Of a stretch of DNA of 64,000 nucleotides, positions 42,434-50,771 are shown in pieces; the first letter of the stretch is position 1, and every line of letters starts with the position of its first letter. The notes under the pieces are model-generated. The model was not told the origin of the DNA, ran no database searches, and saw only the letters and a list, made by a program, of their open reading frames with translations. This DNA comes from Amycolatopsis sp. DSM 110486 (GTDB lineage: Bacteria; Actinomycetota; Actinomycetes; Mycobacteriales; Pseudonocardiaceae): assembly GCF_019468465.1 (NCBI RefSeq), contig NZ_CP080519.1, positions 7,805,001-7,869,000 on the forward strand. Reading direction: 5' to 3'. A program made the position numbers and the translations under genes.

Positions 42434-42474
42434 CATCCTGTACATTTACCGAGTAGCCTCAGGAGGAGTTCCCC

Positions 42475-43101
42475 ATGGTTGAGAGCAAGTTCATCGAGCG
42501 GCTGACCCGGGACAACGCGATGGTTGTGCTGGTCGACCACCAGGTCGGGTTGTACAGCGGCGTGCGCGACATCGCGGTGGAGGAGCTGAAGCACAACGTC
42601 GTGGGCCTGGCGAAGGCGGCGCAGGTGCTCGGCCTGCCGCTCGTCGTCTCGACCACCGAGGCCGACGGCATGTGGGGTCCGCTGATCCCCGAGCTGGCCG
42701 CGGTCCTGCCCGACGACGTGGTGGTGCTCGACCGGTCGACCGTGAACGCGTGGGACGACGAGCGCGTGCAGGGCGCGATCCGCGCGACCGGCCGCAAGAA
42801 GGTGATCTTCGCCGGGGTGTCCACCGAGGTGTGCCTCGCGTTCCCGGCCATCAGTGTCACCGCCGAGGGCTTCGACGCCTACGCGGCCATCGACGCGTCG
42901 GGCACGTTCTCGCGGACGAAGCGCGAAGCGGGCCTGTTGCGGATGCAGCAGGCGGGCGTGATCCCCATCGACTACGCCACCGCCATGGTCGAGGTCCTCG
43001 CCGACAACAGCGACCCGCAGGCCGGCTACGTATACGCGGCGCTGGAGATGCCGTTCGCCGTGCTGGTCGGGCAGATCGCCGCCGGTTACGCCAAGAACTG
43101 A
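42475..43101 (+). CDS. Isochorismatase-family (YcaC-like) hydrolase
   Basis: The 208-residue protein has the cysteine-hydrolase fold: Asp21 in VVLVDHQVGLYSGV, LDRSTVNAW with Arg87 where many members have Lys, and Cys120 in FAGVSTEVCLAF, preceded by the cis-peptide-type GVST. The length and the octamer-type C-terminus match YcaC-like proteins, which have no settled substrate. It is the first gene of the 42.5-48.2 kb operon, with a very strong AGGAGGAG ribosome site. Amide or carbamoyl hydrolysis is a reasonable guess only. Confidence 0.87.
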   Translation: MVESKFIERLTRDNAMVVLVDHQVGLYSGVRDIAVEELKHNVVGLAKAAQVLGLPLVVSTTEADGMWGPLIPELAAVLPDDVVVLDRSTVNAWDDERVQGAIRATGRKKVIFAGVSTEVCLAFPAISVTAEGFDAYAAIDASGTFSRTKREAGLLRMQQAGVIPIDYATAMVEVLADNSDPQAGYVYAALEMPFAVLVGQIAAGYAKN

Positions 43102-43127
43102 CCACCTACGGGGGAGGAGAAGACGTC

Positions 43128-44060
43128 ATGAAGAGCAGGATCGTGAAGCGCGCCGGGATCCTCGGCGTGGTCGCCGCAGCCGTCACCGGGGTCGTGGTGG
43201 CGGTGTCGAGCGGCAGCGCGGAAGGCTCGCAGGATCGGTTCGGCCCGCCTGCCAAGGCGTTCGGCGTGGAATACGACGCGTCGCACGTGTACGTGCAGCA
43301 CGGCAAGCTGCCCGCTTTCATCAAGAGCTGGGAAGCGACCTTCGGCGGCACCGACAACGGCCAGAACGTCTTCGGGATAACCCCGACGCCGAGCAAGGCG
43401 CTGGCCTCGATCATCCATTCGCCGGTCGGGTTGCTGGCGGCGTACGACTACCAGACGCCGGTGCCGTTCCCGTTCGGCTCGGAGCAGACCGGCTTCGGCG
43501 TGAAGGACCCCGACGAAGCGGTGAAGGTGGCCCACCGCGCCGGCGCGACGGTGCCCGTCTCCGCGTGGACGGGTCCGGTCGGGCGCGAGGCCGTGGTCCG
43601 GTTCCCGGGCGGCTTCAGCTCCCAGATCTGGAAGCAGTTCGACATGTCGGGCTTCACCCCGCTGATCACGCAGCCGGAGTTCCGCGTGTACCTGTCCGAG
43701 GACACGGTCAACGCGTTCCTCGCCTCCTACCTGCGCTTCACCGGTGGCACGGTGATCTCCGCCGTCCGCAACGCCGACGGCGGCGAGATCGGCGCCCCGG
43801 GCACCACCTACCACCGCGTCCGGATCAAGACCCCGTTCGGCAACACCGTGGTGCTGGCCGGCAACGGCGACTGGAACTACCCCTACGGCCGCGACACCAC
43901 GGGCTACACGGTTTCCGACGTCGACGCCACGGTCGCGAAGGCCACGGCCGGTGGGGCGACCGTCCTTTCCGGACCGTACCGGAGCAAGGACCGCACCAGC
44001 GTCCTGTTGCAATTCCCCGGCGGCTACGTCGCCGAGGTCCACGACGGCGTCTTCCACTGA
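43128..44060 (+). CDS. Exported VOC-fold protein
   Basis: The 310-residue protein starts MKSRIVKRAGILGVVAAAVTGVVVAV, a signal peptide with probable cleavage after residue 31 (SAEG region). Two VOC-like halves follow: ASHVYVQHGKLPAFIKSWEATFGG..GFGVKDPDEAVKVAHRAGATV and TYHRVRIKTPFGNTVVLAGNG..TGYTVSDVDATVAKATAGGATVLSGPYRSKDRTSVLLQFPGGYVAEVH. The second half keeps the HR and EVH edge residues where VOC enzymes bind metal. VOC proteins are mostly cytoplasmic; export makes this unusual. Function is unknown. A GGGGGAGGAG site precedes it, 26 nt after the previous stop. Confidence 0.78.
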   Translation: MKSRIVKRAGILGVVAAAVTGVVVAVSSGSAEGSQDRFGPPAKAFGVEYDASHVYVQHGKLPAFIKSWEATFGGTDNGQNVFGITPTPSKALASIIHSPVGLLAAYDYQTPVPFPFGSEQTGFGVKDPDEAVKVAHRAGATVPVSAWTGPVGREAVVRFPGGFSSQIWKQFDMSGFTPLITQPEFRVYLSEDTVNAFLASYLRFTGGTVISAVRNADGGEIGAPGTTYHRVRIKTPFGNTVVLAGNGDWNYPYGRDTTGYTVSDVDATVAKATAGGATVLSGPYRSKDRTSVLLQFPGGYVAEVHDGVFH

Positions 44061-44097
44061 CTTCCCCGTTCCCACACCGAGAAAAGGAACCACCACG

Positions 44098-44646
44098 ATG
44101 AGCATTGAGATCAAGGCCGGCCGCTACGAGATCGACCCGGTGCACTCCTCCATCGAGTTCTCCACCCGCTTCGTCGCGGCCCGCGTGCGCGGCACGTTCG
44201 GCGCCTTCTCCGGCACCGTCGAGGTCGCCGATGACCTGGCCAAGTCGTCGGTGACGGCGGCCATCGACACCGCGTCGCTGCACACCGGCACCGAGGCGCG
44301 TGACGAGCACTTGCGCGCCGCGGACTACTTCGACGTCGCCGACCACCCGGAGGCGACCTTCGCCTCCACGAGCCTGGAGGCCGACGGCGACCGGTTCACC
44401 CTAGGCGGCGACCTCACGATCCGCGGCACGACGCTGCCGGTCGCGCTCGACCTGTACTTCACCGGCGACGGCGTGGACCACTACGGCAACTTCCGCGTCG
44501 GATTCCGTGCCACCACACGGGTTTCGCGCTCCGCGTTCGGTGTCGCCGGCAACGTATCCCGGCCCGGCGGCCCGCTGCTCATGGGCGACGCGACCGAGCT
44601 GACGTTGCAGATCCAGGCGACCGCCCCGGCCGGCGAGGAGTCCTGA
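44098..44646 (+). CDS. YceI-family protein
   Basis: The 182-residue protein reads YEIDPVHSSIEFSTRFVAARVRGTFGAFSGTVEVADD, RDEHLRAADYFDVADHPEATFAST, LTIRGTTLPVALDLYF and RSAFGV, all YceI markers. It is a cytoplasmic lipocalin-like barrel expected to bind a long hydrophobic molecule. Its position between an exported VOC protein and a zinc alcohol dehydrogenase parallels the other YceI gene at 31870. The stop touches the next start (TGATG). Confidence 0.9.
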   Translation: MSIEIKAGRYEIDPVHSSIEFSTRFVAARVRGTFGAFSGTVEVADDLAKSSVTAAIDTASLHTGTEARDEHLRAADYFDVADHPEATFASTSLEADGDRFTLGGDLTIRGTTLPVALDLYFTGDGVDHYGNFRVGFRATTRVSRSAFGVAGNVSRPGGPLLMGDATELTLQIQATAPAGEES

Positions 44647-45773
44647 TGCCCACGACCACCTCCGCGATGACCGTCGCCTCGGCGGGGGAGCGGTTCACGC
44701 GGCGTTCGCTGGAGCTGGCCGACCCGGCGCCGGACGAGGTGCTGGTGCGGATCGAGGCGGTGGGCATGTGCCACGCCGACATCGCCGTGCGGGCGGGGGA
44801 GTTCCCCTTCCCGCTGCCGGGGGTGGCCGGGCACGAGGGGGCCGGGATCGTCGAGCAGGTCGGTTCGGGCGTGACCTCAGTGAGGCCGGGGGACCGGGTC
44901 ATGCTGACGTTCGACTCCTGCGGTCACTGCGTGGGCTGCGTCTCCGGGCTGCCCTCGCAGTGCGTGGAATTCCTGCCGCGCAACTTCACCAACGGCTCCC
45001 GGCCCGACGGCAGCCCGAGCCTGCACGATGGCGACGAGATCGTGCACGGCAACTTCTTCGGCCAGTCCTCGTTCGCCACCTACGCCCTCGCCCGGGTGCG
45101 CAACACTGTTCTCGTGCCCGAGGTGGCGGCCGACGTGCCTTCGTCGGTGCTCGCACCGCTGGGCTGCGGCATCCAGACCGGCGCGGGCGCGGTGCTCAAC
45201 GTGCTGCAGCCGGGCGCCGCTTCCGCGGTGGCCGTGTTCGGGGCCGGCGTGGTCGGGCTCTCGGCGGTGATGGCCGCCGCGCTGCTGCCGATCGAGCAGC
45301 TGATCGTGGTCGACGTGCTGGACTCGCGGCTCGAGCTGGCTCGCGAGCTCGGCGCGACCGCCGTGGTCAACTCCCGCACCGCCGACCCGATCGAGGCGAT
45401 CCGGGACCTCACCGGCGGTGGTGCCGGCCACGTCGTCGAGAGCAGCGGCGTGCCGGCGGTGCTGGTGCAGGCCATCACGAGCCTGCGCGGTGGCGGCATG
45501 GCCGCGGTGGTCGGCGTGCCGCCGTTCGGCGTCACCGCGCCGATCGACGTGGCCGACGTGGTCAACAACAGCAAGCGAGTGATCGGCGTGGTCGAAGGGC
45601 AGAGCAACCCGCCGACCTTCCTGCCGGTGCTGGCCACGCTCACCGCCACCGGTCGGCTGCCCGTCGAGCGGCTCGTGACCACCTTCCCGCTGAGCGAGGT
45701 CGAACGCGCGGCGGAGGCCATGAAGGACGGCACCGCGACGAAGCCGGTGCTGCTGCCGCAGGAGAACGGATGA
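44646..45773 (+). CDS. Zinc-dependent alcohol dehydrogenase (aryl-alcohol type)
   Basis: The 375-residue MDR enzyme has the catalytic zinc site GMCHADIAVRAGEFPFPLPGVAGHEGAGIV, the four structural-zinc cysteines in CGHCVGCVSGLPSQC, a Rossmann motif VAVFGAGVVGLSAVMAA and the acidic residue VVDVLD after the second strand, which favours NAD. The pattern fits the aryl-alcohol/benzyl-alcohol dehydrogenase branch. It probably oxidises an alcohol to an aldehyde in the operon's pathway. Overlaps with both neighbours suggest coupling. Confidence 0.9.
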   Translation: MPTTTSAMTVASAGERFTRRSLELADPAPDEVLVRIEAVGMCHADIAVRAGEFPFPLPGVAGHEGAGIVEQVGSGVTSVRPGDRVMLTFDSCGHCVGCVSGLPSQCVEFLPRNFTNGSRPDGSPSLHDGDEIVHGNFFGQSSFATYALARVRNTVLVPEVAADVPSSVLAPLGCGIQTGAGAVLNVLQPGAASAVAVFGAGVVGLSAVMAAALLPIEQLIVVDVLDSRLELARELGATAVVNSRTADPIEAIRDLTGGGAGHVVESSGVPAVLVQAITSLRGGGMAAVVGVPPFGVTAPIDVADVVNNSKRVIGVVEGQSNPPTFLPVLATLTATGRLPVERLVTTFPLSEVERAAEAMKDGTATKPVLLPQENG

Positions 45774-46669
45774 TCTCGCTGAGCGCGGAGCTCGCGGAGG
45801 CGCACCACCTGCTGGCGACGATGGGCGAGCGCATGCCCGTCGACGACCGGCCGGAACACCTGCGGCACCGGGACGCGTACCGGCGTTGGAGCGAGCAGTT
45901 CCCCGTCCCCGACGACGCGCTCGTCACCGCGGCCCCGGGCTTCCCGGGGCTCGCGGTGACCACGCCGGCCTCCGTCGCCGGCCGGGCGCTGCTGTACTTC
46001 CACGGCGGTGGCTACACCGACGGTTCGGCGTACAACCACCGGGAAGTGGGTGCCCGGCTGGCCACCGCCACGCGGGGCACCGTCTACCTGCCGGACTACC
46101 CGCTGGCGCCCGAGCACCCCTTTCCCGCGGCGCTCGACGCGGCGGCAGCGGCCTACCAGGCGCTGCTCGGCACGGTGCCGGCGACCCGCATCGCCGTCGG
46201 CGGTGACTCCGCCGGCGGCGGGCTGTCGCTGGCGTTGCTGTTGAAGCTCAAGGATCTCGCCGTGGCGCTGCCCGCGGCGGCGGTGCCCGTGTCGCCGTGG
46301 ACGGATCTGACGGTCTCGGCGCCCTCGTTCGCGGAACGCGCCGACCGCGACCCGTTCGTCAGCCGGGAAGTGCTGCGCGGCTTCGCGGCCGGCTACCTCG
46401 GCGACCACGACCCGCGCGACCCGTTCGCGTCGCCGCTGTTCGGCGACCTCACGGGGCTGCCGCCGATCCACCTCGAGGTCGGCACCGAAGAGGTCATGAT
46501 CGACGACTCGCGCCGCTTCCACGAGCGCGCGCTGGCGGCGGGCGTGGCCTCGGAGCTGGTCGAGACCGAGGGCGCCCCGCACATCTGGCAGCACTTCGTT
46601 TCGTTCCTCCCCGAAGCGGCGGCGTCGGTCGACCGCATCGGCACGTTCGTCCGGGAGCACGTGGCATGA
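45770..46669 (+). CDS. HSL-type alpha/beta-hydrolase
   Basis: The 299-residue enzyme is of the hormone-sensitive-lipase family IV type: YFHGGGYTDGSAYNHREV (HGGG oxyanion hole), nucleophile elbow GGDSAGGGLS, acid in GTEEVMIDDSRRF and catalytic His in EGAPHIWQHF. It is cytoplasmic. It overlaps the dehydrogenase stop (ATGA) and the next gene start (ATGA). It likely cleaves a small ester or lactone in the pathway. Confidence 0.9.
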   Translation: MISLSAELAEAHHLLATMGERMPVDDRPEHLRHRDAYRRWSEQFPVPDDALVTAAPGFPGLAVTTPASVAGRALLYFHGGGYTDGSAYNHREVGARLATATRGTVYLPDYPLAPEHPFPAALDAAAAAYQALLGTVPATRIAVGGDSAGGGLSLALLLKLKDLAVALPAAAVPVSPWTDLTVSAPSFAERADRDPFVSREVLRGFAAGYLGDHDPRDPFASPLFGDLTGLPPIHLEVGTEEVMIDDSRRFHERALAAGVASELVETEGAPHIWQHFVSFLPEAAASVDRIGTFVREHVA

Positions 46670-47574
46670 GCAAGGACCTGCAGTTCGGTGTCTCGCTGAC
46701 GCCGATCGACGACGTGGTGGGCAACCGCCAGTTCGCCCGGGCGGCGGAGGCGGGCGGGCTGGACCTGATCGGGATCCAGGACCACCCGTACGTGCCGAGC
46801 TACCTCGACACGTTCGTCCTCGCCGGCGACTTGCTGGCGCACACGGACAAGATCAGCGTCTTCCCGGACGTGGCGAACCTGCCGCTGCGTCCGCCGGCGT
46901 TGCTGGCGAAGACGGCGGCGGCGCTGGACCTGGTGTCCCGCGGCCGGTTCGAGTTGGCGCTCGGGGCCGGTGGCTACTGGGACGCGATCACCCGGCTCGG
47001 GGTGCCTCGGCGGACTCCCGCCGAGGCCAACGTCGCGCTGGAGGAAGCGATCACGGTGTTGCGCGCGCTGTGGGCCGACGGCGGCAAGCCGATCCGGTTC
47101 GACGGCGAGTACTACTCGGTCGCCGGCGCCCACCCGGGACCGGCTCCGGCACACCCGATCGAGATCTGGACCGGTTCGCAGGGCCCGAAGGCGCTCGCGC
47201 TGACGGGCCGGATCGCCGACGGGTGGGCGGCGCCGATCGCCTCCTACCTGCCGTACGAGAAGTGGGCCGAGGCCAACCGCATCATCGACGACGCGGCCGA
47301 GACCACGGGCCGGGATCCCTCGGCGGTCCGCCGGATCGCGCAGGTGGTCGGCACGATCACCGCGAACCCCGGCCGGCTGCGCGTCGACGAGGGTACCGAC
47401 CCCGTGCGGGGCACGGCGCGGCAATGGGCCGAGCTGCTGGCCCGCCTCGGCGAAGAACAGCCGTTCACGACGTTCGTGTTCTGGCCGGAGGAGCAGGCGA
47501 TCGACCAGGTCGCCGCCTTCGCCCAGGAAGTGGCACCCGAGGTCCGGTTGCTGCTGGGCGCACAACCCGCTTGA
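46666..47574 (+). CDS. LLM-class flavin/F420-dependent oxidoreductase
   Basis: The 302-residue TIM-barrel protein has LLM-family features: FGVSLTPIDDVVGNRQFARAAEAGGLDLIGIQDHPYVP, SRGRFELALGAGGYWDAI, HPIEIWTGSQGPKALALTGRIADGWAAP. The IQDHPYVP segment is typical of the F420-associated subgroup, so F420 or FMN may be used. A close paralogue is at 59360; long blocks are identical. Overlap coupling places it in the seven-gene operon, and it probably oxidises or reduces the pathway's organic substrate. Confidence 0.88.
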   Translation: MSKDLQFGVSLTPIDDVVGNRQFARAAEAGGLDLIGIQDHPYVPSYLDTFVLAGDLLAHTDKISVFPDVANLPLRPPALLAKTAAALDLVSRGRFELALGAGGYWDAITRLGVPRRTPAEANVALEEAITVLRALWADGGKPIRFDGEYYSVAGAHPGPAPAHPIEIWTGSQGPKALALTGRIADGWAAPIASYLPYEKWAEANRIIDDAAETTGRDPSAVRRIAQVVGTITANPGRLRVDEGTDPVRGTARQWAELLARLGEEQPFTTFVFWPEEQAIDQVAAFAQEVAPEVRLLLGAQPA

Positions 47575-47602
47575 GGATTCTCTTTCCCTGAAAGGACAAC
47601 CG

Positions 47603-48214
47603 ATGGACCACGAAGCGATCATCACCCAGGCGTGGGACGCGCCGGGCAGCACCACGGCGAAGCTGACACCGGTGCGGGTGAACGAGGTGCTGCGCGAGCG
47701 CTACGAGGTGACCCCGCCGTTCCAGTACACCGGCACCGACCTGTGGGACATGGAAAAGCGCAAGGCCGCGGCGCCGGACGTGTACATCCCGACGGTCGTG
47801 AAGCCCGGCAGCGCCGAGAAGTTCCCGAGTGTCCACAACGGGCAGTTCGAGGACTTCACCCGCGTGTCGGAGCAGCGGCGATGGGCCGACCCCGACAACT
47901 ACGACCTGATCATCGAGCACGTCCGCCTCGACCACGAGAGCCGGCGGGCATTCTTCGTCGGCGCGGAGCGCTTCGAGGCGCCCGACGGCCGGGTGTTCAC
48001 CGCCGGCACCGGGCAGCCGATCTTCCACGTCGAGCACTCCGTCGGCGGCTCGGAGGAGGACCCGCTCAACGCGTGGCGCATCGTCTTCCTGACCGAGCAG
48101 GAGCAGCCGGAGCTGGCGGCGGCCTTCACCAGCTACGAGAACGACCCGTACCTGCGGGTGTTCATCGAGGTGCACCTCGAGAAGCAGCTCGGGCGCAAGC
48201 TCGTCCGCCGCTGA
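47603..48214 (+). CDS. Unknown 203-residue protein
   Basis: The product starts MDHEAIITQAWDAPGSTTAKLT and is soluble and acidic, with no membrane segment, signal or Cys. Features are an Asp/Glu-rich start, YTGTDLWDMEKRKAAAPDVYIPTVVKPGSAEKFPSVHNGQFEDFTRV, LIIEHVRLDHESRRAFFVGAERFEAPDGRVFTAGTGQPIFHVEHSVGGSEEDPLNAWRIVFL and a C-terminal helix. I do not recognise the family. It follows the oxidoreductase by 28 nt with a GAAAGGAC site and ends the operon at a strong terminator. Confidence 0.8.
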   Translation: MDHEAIITQAWDAPGSTTAKLTPVRVNEVLRERYEVTPPFQYTGTDLWDMEKRKAAAPDVYIPTVVKPGSAEKFPSVHNGQFEDFTRVSEQRRWADPDNYDLIIEHVRLDHESRRAFFVGAERFEAPDGRVFTAGTGQPIFHVEHSVGGSEEDPLNAWRIVFLTEQEQPELAAAFTSYENDPYLRVFIEVHLEKQLGRKLVRR

Positions 48215-48228
48215 GTCCTTTTCGGACA

Positions 48229-48259
48229 CCGGTCACGCGACTTGGGGTCGCGTGACCGG
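48229..48259. terminator. Bidirectional terminator
   Basis: A perfect 13-bp stem (48229-48241 with 48247-48259) and 5-nt loop stand between the convergent operon end and the MFS gene end. Confidence 0.88.
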
Positions 48260-48270
48260 CGTCCGCGCTT

Positions 48271-49527
48271 TCAGCGGTCGCGGCGCGGGTCGATGAGCTT
48301 GCGGGAGTCGATGAACGACAACGGGATCAGCGTCGCCAGCGGCAGGATGGTCAGCTGCCACAACGCGGCGCCGTGCCAGCCGAGCGAGCCGACGAGCGAG
48401 GCGAAGAGGAGCCCGGAGAACGCGGCCGCCACGTAGTAGAACGAGACGAACATCCCGGCGGCGCGGCCGACGTAGTTCGGGCGCACCGCGCGTTGCATGG
48501 TGGCGTTGAGCGTGGTGAACAGCGAACCCGCCACGAACACGGCCAGCATGAACGACGTCGTGTACTGCCAGGCGTGGCTCGCGGAGCCGTTGAAGACCAG
48601 CCACGCGCTCACGGCCACGCCTGCGTAGGTGACGAGCAGGATCGTGCGCGGGTTGAAGCGGTCGGCGAGCCAGCCGGTGAGGATCGACGTCGCGGCGCCG
48701 GCGCCGATCACGCTCGTCGCGAGCGCGGCCTCGGACGCGGTGTAGTGCAGCTGCTGACGCAGGTATGTCGGGTACAGGCCGAGGTAGCCGTAGAACACGA
48801 GACCGCCGGCGATGCAGGCCAGGCACAGCATCGCGGTGTTGCGGTTGAACGGCGAGCTCGGCACGTGGTCGGTCGGGATCTCGGCTCCGCGCACGACACC
48901 GGCGTCGAGGTCGGTCACGCCACGCCGGACCAGCAGTCCGATGAGGACGGTCAGGACCAGGCCCGCGATGCCGTAGAACAGGAACGGCGTGTGCCAGCCG
49001 CCGAGGTTCTGCGCGATCGCGGTGCCGACCAGCGGTCCGAGGAACACGCCGGTGCCGAACACCGCGCCCAGCACGCCGAAGGCGAACGACCGGCGCAGCA
49101 CGAAGAACGAGCCGACCACCGCGTACAGCGCCGTTGCCTGCATGCCTTCGCCGGCCCCGGAGATCAGCCGGTAGACAGCCATGTCGGCGAAGCCGGACGC
49201 GAGTGGCGTGGCGAGGGTGCCGGCGGAGTAGAAGAAGACGCTGATCACGAGCACCGTCTTACGGGGCAGCTTCTCGACGAGGTACCCGGCCGGCAGGCCG
49301 GCCAGGGCGATGCCGAGGGTGAAGCCGGTCGCGAGGAGCCCGCCCTGCGACAGGCTGAAGCCGTGCCCGGCGCTGATCTCCGGGAGCAGCGGGTAGAACA
49401 CCTGCCGGTCCATGGCATTGATCAGGTAGGAGAGGACGAGCAGCGTCCAGCCGGTGATCGACACGGCGAGCGGAACCCGGCGTGCCGTCGGGACCTGGGG
49501 CGCGATGGTTCTCTGAGAGCTGTTCAT
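48271..49527 (-). CDS. MFS transporter of the catabolic cluster
   Basis: The 418-residue protein has 12 membrane segments. Motifs are NAMDRQVFYPLLPEIS in the first helix (as in the aromatic-acid/organic-anion uptake group), the loop PAGYLVEKLPRKTVL and GWHTPFLFYG. It probably imports the substrate of the LacI-controlled cluster. Two LacI-type operators lie upstream, at 49566 and 49690. It is transcribed away from the substrate-binding-like gene's end and convergent with the previous operon. Confidence 0.88.
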   Translation of the reverse strand: MNSSQRTIAPQVPTARRVPLAVSITGWTLLVLSYLINAMDRQVFYPLLPEISAGHGFSLSQGGLLATGFTLGIALAGLPAGYLVEKLPRKTVLVISVFFYSAGTLATPLASGFADMAVYRLISGAGEGMQATALYAVVGSFFVLRRSFAFGVLGAVFGTGVFLGPLVGTAIAQNLGGWHTPFLFYGIAGLVLTVLIGLLVRRGVTDLDAGVVRGAEIPTDHVPSSPFNRNTAMLCLACIAGGLVFYGYLGLYPTYLRQQLHYTASEAALATSVIGAGAATSILTGWLADRFNPRTILLVTYAGVAVSAWLVFNGSASHAWQYTTSFMLAVFVAGSLFTTLNATMQRAVRPNYVGRAAGMFVSFYYVAAAFSGLLFASLVGSLGWHGAALWQLTILPLATLIPLSFIDSRKLIDPRRDR

Positions 49528-49565
49528 GGGGAGCCTTCCCGGGCGCCGGAGACGAGCGTCACAGC

Positions 49566-49579
49566 TGCGATCGATTGCA
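49566..49579. promoter_or_regulatory. LacI-type operator 1
   Basis: TGCGATCGATTGCA, an almost perfect palindrome, lies 39 nt upstream of the MFS start. It shares the TGC..CGATTGCA frame with sites at 50737 and 57554. A likely target of the LacI protein at 54425. Confidence 0.65.
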
Positions 49580-49689
49580 GCAATGTAGGCGGCGGAGGGC
49601 TTGAGGTCAATGTTGATCGATGGCCGGCTGCGGAAGAGGTGCAGCTAGAACGTCTCTATCGATGGGTGTTCAGTGGCGCCAGCGCCATG

Positions 49690-49702
49690 GCAAACGATCG
49701 CA
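49690..49702. promoter_or_regulatory. LacI-type operator 2
   Basis: GCAAACGATCGCA, 163 nt upstream of the MFS start and just past the 3' end of the solute-binding-like gene. It differs by one base from the 57554 site and could allow looping with the 49566 site. Confidence 0.65.
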
Positions 49703-49715
49703 GTCATTCTCCGTA

Positions 49716-50621
49716 TTAGGGAATCAGTGAGGAGTCGACGAGGCCGCTCCGCAGCGCCTCCTCCGCGGTGACCGGCGTCCCGGCACGGGAGTGCCGGTTG
49801 CGCAGGTGGACGATGGTGTCGAGCTCCGCGCGGGTCAGGCGGGCGTCGGGGACCAGGCCCACCGCGGAATCGGTCAGGATCGCCAGGTGGCGCTCGGCAC
49901 TCGTGCCGGTGAGGCCGAGGCGGTCGGTCACCGCGGCCAGTGCGACTTCCCGGTGCCGGCCCGCCGCGAGCTCCCGTGCCACGGCCGAGGTGACCGTGAG
50001 CAGGGCGGCGAGGGCGTCGCGGTGCGCGGCGATCCCGTCGGCGGTGGCGCACAGGACGGTCCCGGCGTACGGGCCGATCTCGGTGACCGACGCGACGCGC
50101 CGGGCACCCTGGGCTTCGGCGACGAGGTCGTTGCCGGCGTTGAGCACGGTGGTGTCCACGGCGCCCTCGACCAGGGCCCGCGCGCGTTTCGGGGTGGAGC
50201 CGAGGCTGACGACCTCGTAGTCGGTGTCGCGGACCAGGCCGGCGCGCGCGAGGAGCTCGAACGCGATGAACGCGAAGCCTGAACCGGGCACGTCGACGCC
50301 GAGCCGGCTGCCGCGCTCGGGTGCGGCGACGCCGGGCGCGGTGAACAGGCCCAGCCCGAGGCCGCGGTCGACCGCGCCGAGGACGCGCACGTCGCCGGTC
50401 CGGCCCAGCGGGTTGCCGGGGGCACACCGGTAGGCCAGCACGTTGTCCGGGTTGGTGAACGCGGCGTCGAGGCGGCCTTCGAAGAGGTCCTCGAACTGGT
50501 GGGCCGACGTCTTCGCCGGCACCTCCGTGACCTCGAGCCCGGCCTCGGCGAGCGCGCCGGTGGCGGCGGCGACCGACAGGAGGACCGAGGGGCTGAACGT
50601 GCCCAGCTTGATCGAACGCAC
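49716..50621 (-). CDS. Leaderless solute-binding-fold (PBP2/NMT1-like) protein
   Basis: The 301-residue protein looks like an ABC substrate-binding protein (SIKLGTFSPSVLLSVAAATGALAEAGLEVTEVPAKTSAHQFEDLFEGRLDAAFTNPDNVLAYR, then GSRLGVDVPGSGFAFIAFELLARAGL), but it starts directly at the first beta strand from a GTG and has no signal peptide or lipobox. No ABC permease is nearby. Leaderless PBP2-fold proteins can be enzymes (for example DszB desulfinase, THI5) or sensors. It is divergent from the dehydrogenase at 50772, with a LacI operator in between. Confidence 0.8.
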   Translation of the reverse strand: MRSIKLGTFSPSVLLSVAAATGALAEAGLEVTEVPAKTSAHQFEDLFEGRLDAAFTNPDNVLAYRCAPGNPLGRTGDVRVLGAVDRGLGLGLFTAPGVAAPERGSRLGVDVPGSGFAFIAFELLARAGLVRDTDYEVVSLGSTPKRARALVEGAVDTTVLNAGNDLVAEAQGARRVASVTEIGPYAGTVLCATADGIAAHRDALAALLTVTSAVARELAAGRHREVALAAVTDRLGLTGTSAERHLAILTDSAVGLVPDARLTRAELDTIVHLRNRHSRAGTPVTAEEALRSGLVDSSLIP

Positions 50622-50736
50622 GCCGGTGCCGCCTTTCAGAGTCTCACAGCCGTTTCGGGCGCGGCCGACTGCGGACGTTCGCAGCTCGGCTTTCTTTTCG
50701 CTACTTGACGGATCCTAGCTGGCATCGCATGATGGT

Positions 50737-50750
50737 TGCAAACGATTGCA
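50737..50750. promoter_or_regulatory. LacI-type operator 3 (tandem)
   Basis: TGCAAACGATTGCA, followed by a half-site run AAACG; the sequence TTGCAAACG is repeated 10 bp apart. It sits 22 nt before the dehydrogenase start and 116 nt before the divergent solute-binding-like start, ideal for control of both. Confidence 0.8.
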
Positions 50751-50771
50751 AACGTTTCGGAGGTACTGACC

